Shown here piece by piece: positions 62,923-64,000 of a stretch of DNA of 64,000 bases. The notes below the pieces were generated by a model. The model had not been told where the DNA came from and made no database searches. It saw only the letters and a list, made by a program, of their open reading frames with translations. A program made the translations under genes and the position numbers. This stretch comes from Elephas maximus indicus (lineage: Eukaryota > Chordata > Mammalia > Proboscidea > Elephantidae). Numbering within the stretch: position 1 is the stretch's first letter; every line of letters begins with the position of its first letter. The stretch covers positions 139,334,001-139,398,000 of the forward strand of contig NC_064820.1 of NCBI RefSeq assembly GCF_024166365.1. Reading direction: 5' to 3'.

Positions 62923-63321
62923 TGTTATGGACTGAACTGTAACCCCCAAAAATATGTGTTATAAATCCTAACCTCTATGCCTGTGGTTAGAATCCCATTT
63001 GGGAATGAGTTATCTTTGTTAATGACACAGGGTTATTGTACGGCATGCCTGGAATCAATCTCTTTTGACATATAAAAGAAATTAAATGCAAGTGGAGACT
63101 GGGAAAGAATGATGCCAAGGCCACATGAAGATTGCCCAGGGGCAGAAGCTCAGAAGAGATAAGGACCTTCCTCCAGAGCCAAAAGAGAAAGAAAGCTTTC
63201 CCCTGGAGCCAGCACCCTGAATTCGGACTTCTAGCCTCCTAAACTGTGAGAAAATAAATTTGTTTGTTAAAGCCACTCAATTATGGTATTTCTGTTACAG
63301 CAGCACTAAATAACTAAGACA
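62923..63321 (+). mobile_element. Solo LTR, TATA-containing, related to 60406-60896
   Basis: Starts 'tgttatggactgaactgtaa' and ends 'actaaataactaagaca'. Flanks 'gatag' (62918-62922) and 'gacag' (63322-63326), four of five matching. TATAAAAG lies at 63071-63078 and 'gagaaaataaatttg' near the 3' end. Confidence 0.85.
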
Positions 63322-63541
63322 GACAGACATAAATGGTTCAATCCACCAGATGATATAACAATTACAAACACTGAACAAAATATATGAACCAAACATTAAC
63401 AGAATTAAAGGGAGAAACAGACAGTTCTATAAAAACAGTTGGAGTCTTCAATACCTCATTTTAAATAATGGATAAACAAAGACCAATAAGGAAATAGAGG
63501 GCATGAACAACACTATAAACCTATTCAGCCTTACAGCCATA

Positions 63542-63742
63542 TAAAACCAAAATCAAGCCCACTGCCATCAAGTCAATCCCAACTCATAGGACAGAAGAGA
63601 ACCGCCCCATAGGGTTTCCAAGGCTGTAATCTTTATGCAAGCAGACGGCCACATCTTTCTCCCATGGAATGGTTGGTGGGTTTGAACTGCTGACGTTCTG
63701 CTGACAGCCGAGCACTTTAACCACTGTGCCACCAGGGCCCCT
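63542..63742 (-). mobile_element. AfroSINE, long form, 11 nt target duplication
   Basis: 'caagcccactgccatcaagt' to 'tgccaccagggcccc'. Flanks 'ttacagccata' (63531-63541) and 'ttacagctata' (63743-63753), one mismatch. A short internal deletion removes about 8 bp after 'aactcatag'. Confidence 0.93.
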
Positions 63743-63821
63743 TTACAGCTATACACAGAGCTAAAGTTCAATAACAGAGGAAAATGCAAAATTCACAAAT
63801 ATGGAAATTAAACAACACATT

Positions 63822-64000
63822 TTTTTTTTTTTTAATTTTTATTGTGCTTTAAGTCAAAGTTTACAAATCAAGTCAGTCTCTCACACAAAAACTTATATGC
63901 ACCTTGCTACATACTCCCACTTAGTCTCCCCCTAATGAGTCAGCCTGCTCCCTCCTTCCAGGCTCTCCTTTCATGACCGTTTTGCCAGTTTCTAACCCCC
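63822..64000 (-). mobile_element. Afrotherian L1 3' UTR, cut by window end
   Basis: 'tttttattgtgctttaagtc', 'aaagtttacaaatcaagtca', 'gtctctcacacaaaaactt' are the reverse of the L1 3' UTR end at about 27250-27310. The T-run is its poly(A) tail. Confidence 0.88.

Noticed and set aside
59134..64000. Further upstream HSD17B4 exon within the window
   Set aside because: I searched the minus strand by eye for the preceding hydratase exon and found no matching coding block; the intron seems to run past base 64000.

Overview
This is a 64 kb piece of nuclear DNA from a placental mammal, almost certainly an afrotherian and most likely a paenungulate such as an elephant. The evidence is dozens of AfroSINE copies, several RTE-clade LINEs of the kind abundant in elephant, and lineage-type L1 and LTR copies. 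It is not bacterial: there are no operons, ribosome binding sites or dense ORFs, and the one host gene is split by GT-AG introns.

The only host protein-coding gene I can support is the 3' part of HSD17B4 (peroxisomal multifunctional enzyme 2, D-bifunctional protein) on the minus strand. Seven coding exons run from 59133 down to the stop codon at 30657. They join in one open frame of 711 nt (236 codons plus stop). They encode the end of the MaoC-like 2-enoyl-CoA hydratase 2 domain, with its GDWNPLH active-site motif, then a linker, the SCP2-like sterol-carrier domain, and a C-terminal AKL peroxisomal targeting signal. These should be exons 18-24 of the usual 24. The earlier exons (dehydrogenase domain and first part of the hydratase) lie beyond base 64000.

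Layout: 1-30 kb lies downstream of HSD17B4 and holds no gene. It contains AfroSINEs, a tRNA-Gly-headed SINE, five rearranged or degraded RTE copies (one nearly full length, 16.5-19.4 kb), old and young L1 copies including a 2.6 kb L1 with only two coding lesions (24.8-27.3 kb), and several solo LTRs. From 30.4 to 59.1 kb are the HSD17B4 3' end and introns, with AfroSINEs, two more RTE copies (43.2-44.8 and 55.7-57.8 kb), L1/L2/MIR/hAT remnants and LTRs. From 59.1 to 64 kb is the next upstream intron, with a second tRNA-Gly-headed SINE and two solo LTRs of one family.

I found no CRISPR array, no prokaryotic or plasmid system and no functional tRNA or rRNA gene. What merits a second look is transposon biology: nested insertions with target-site duplications, RTE copies with 5' inversions, a SINE family with a recognisable tRNA-Gly promoter, 3' ends shared between SINE and RTE, LTR families that retain TATA boxes, and SINEs very close to HSD17B4 splice sites.
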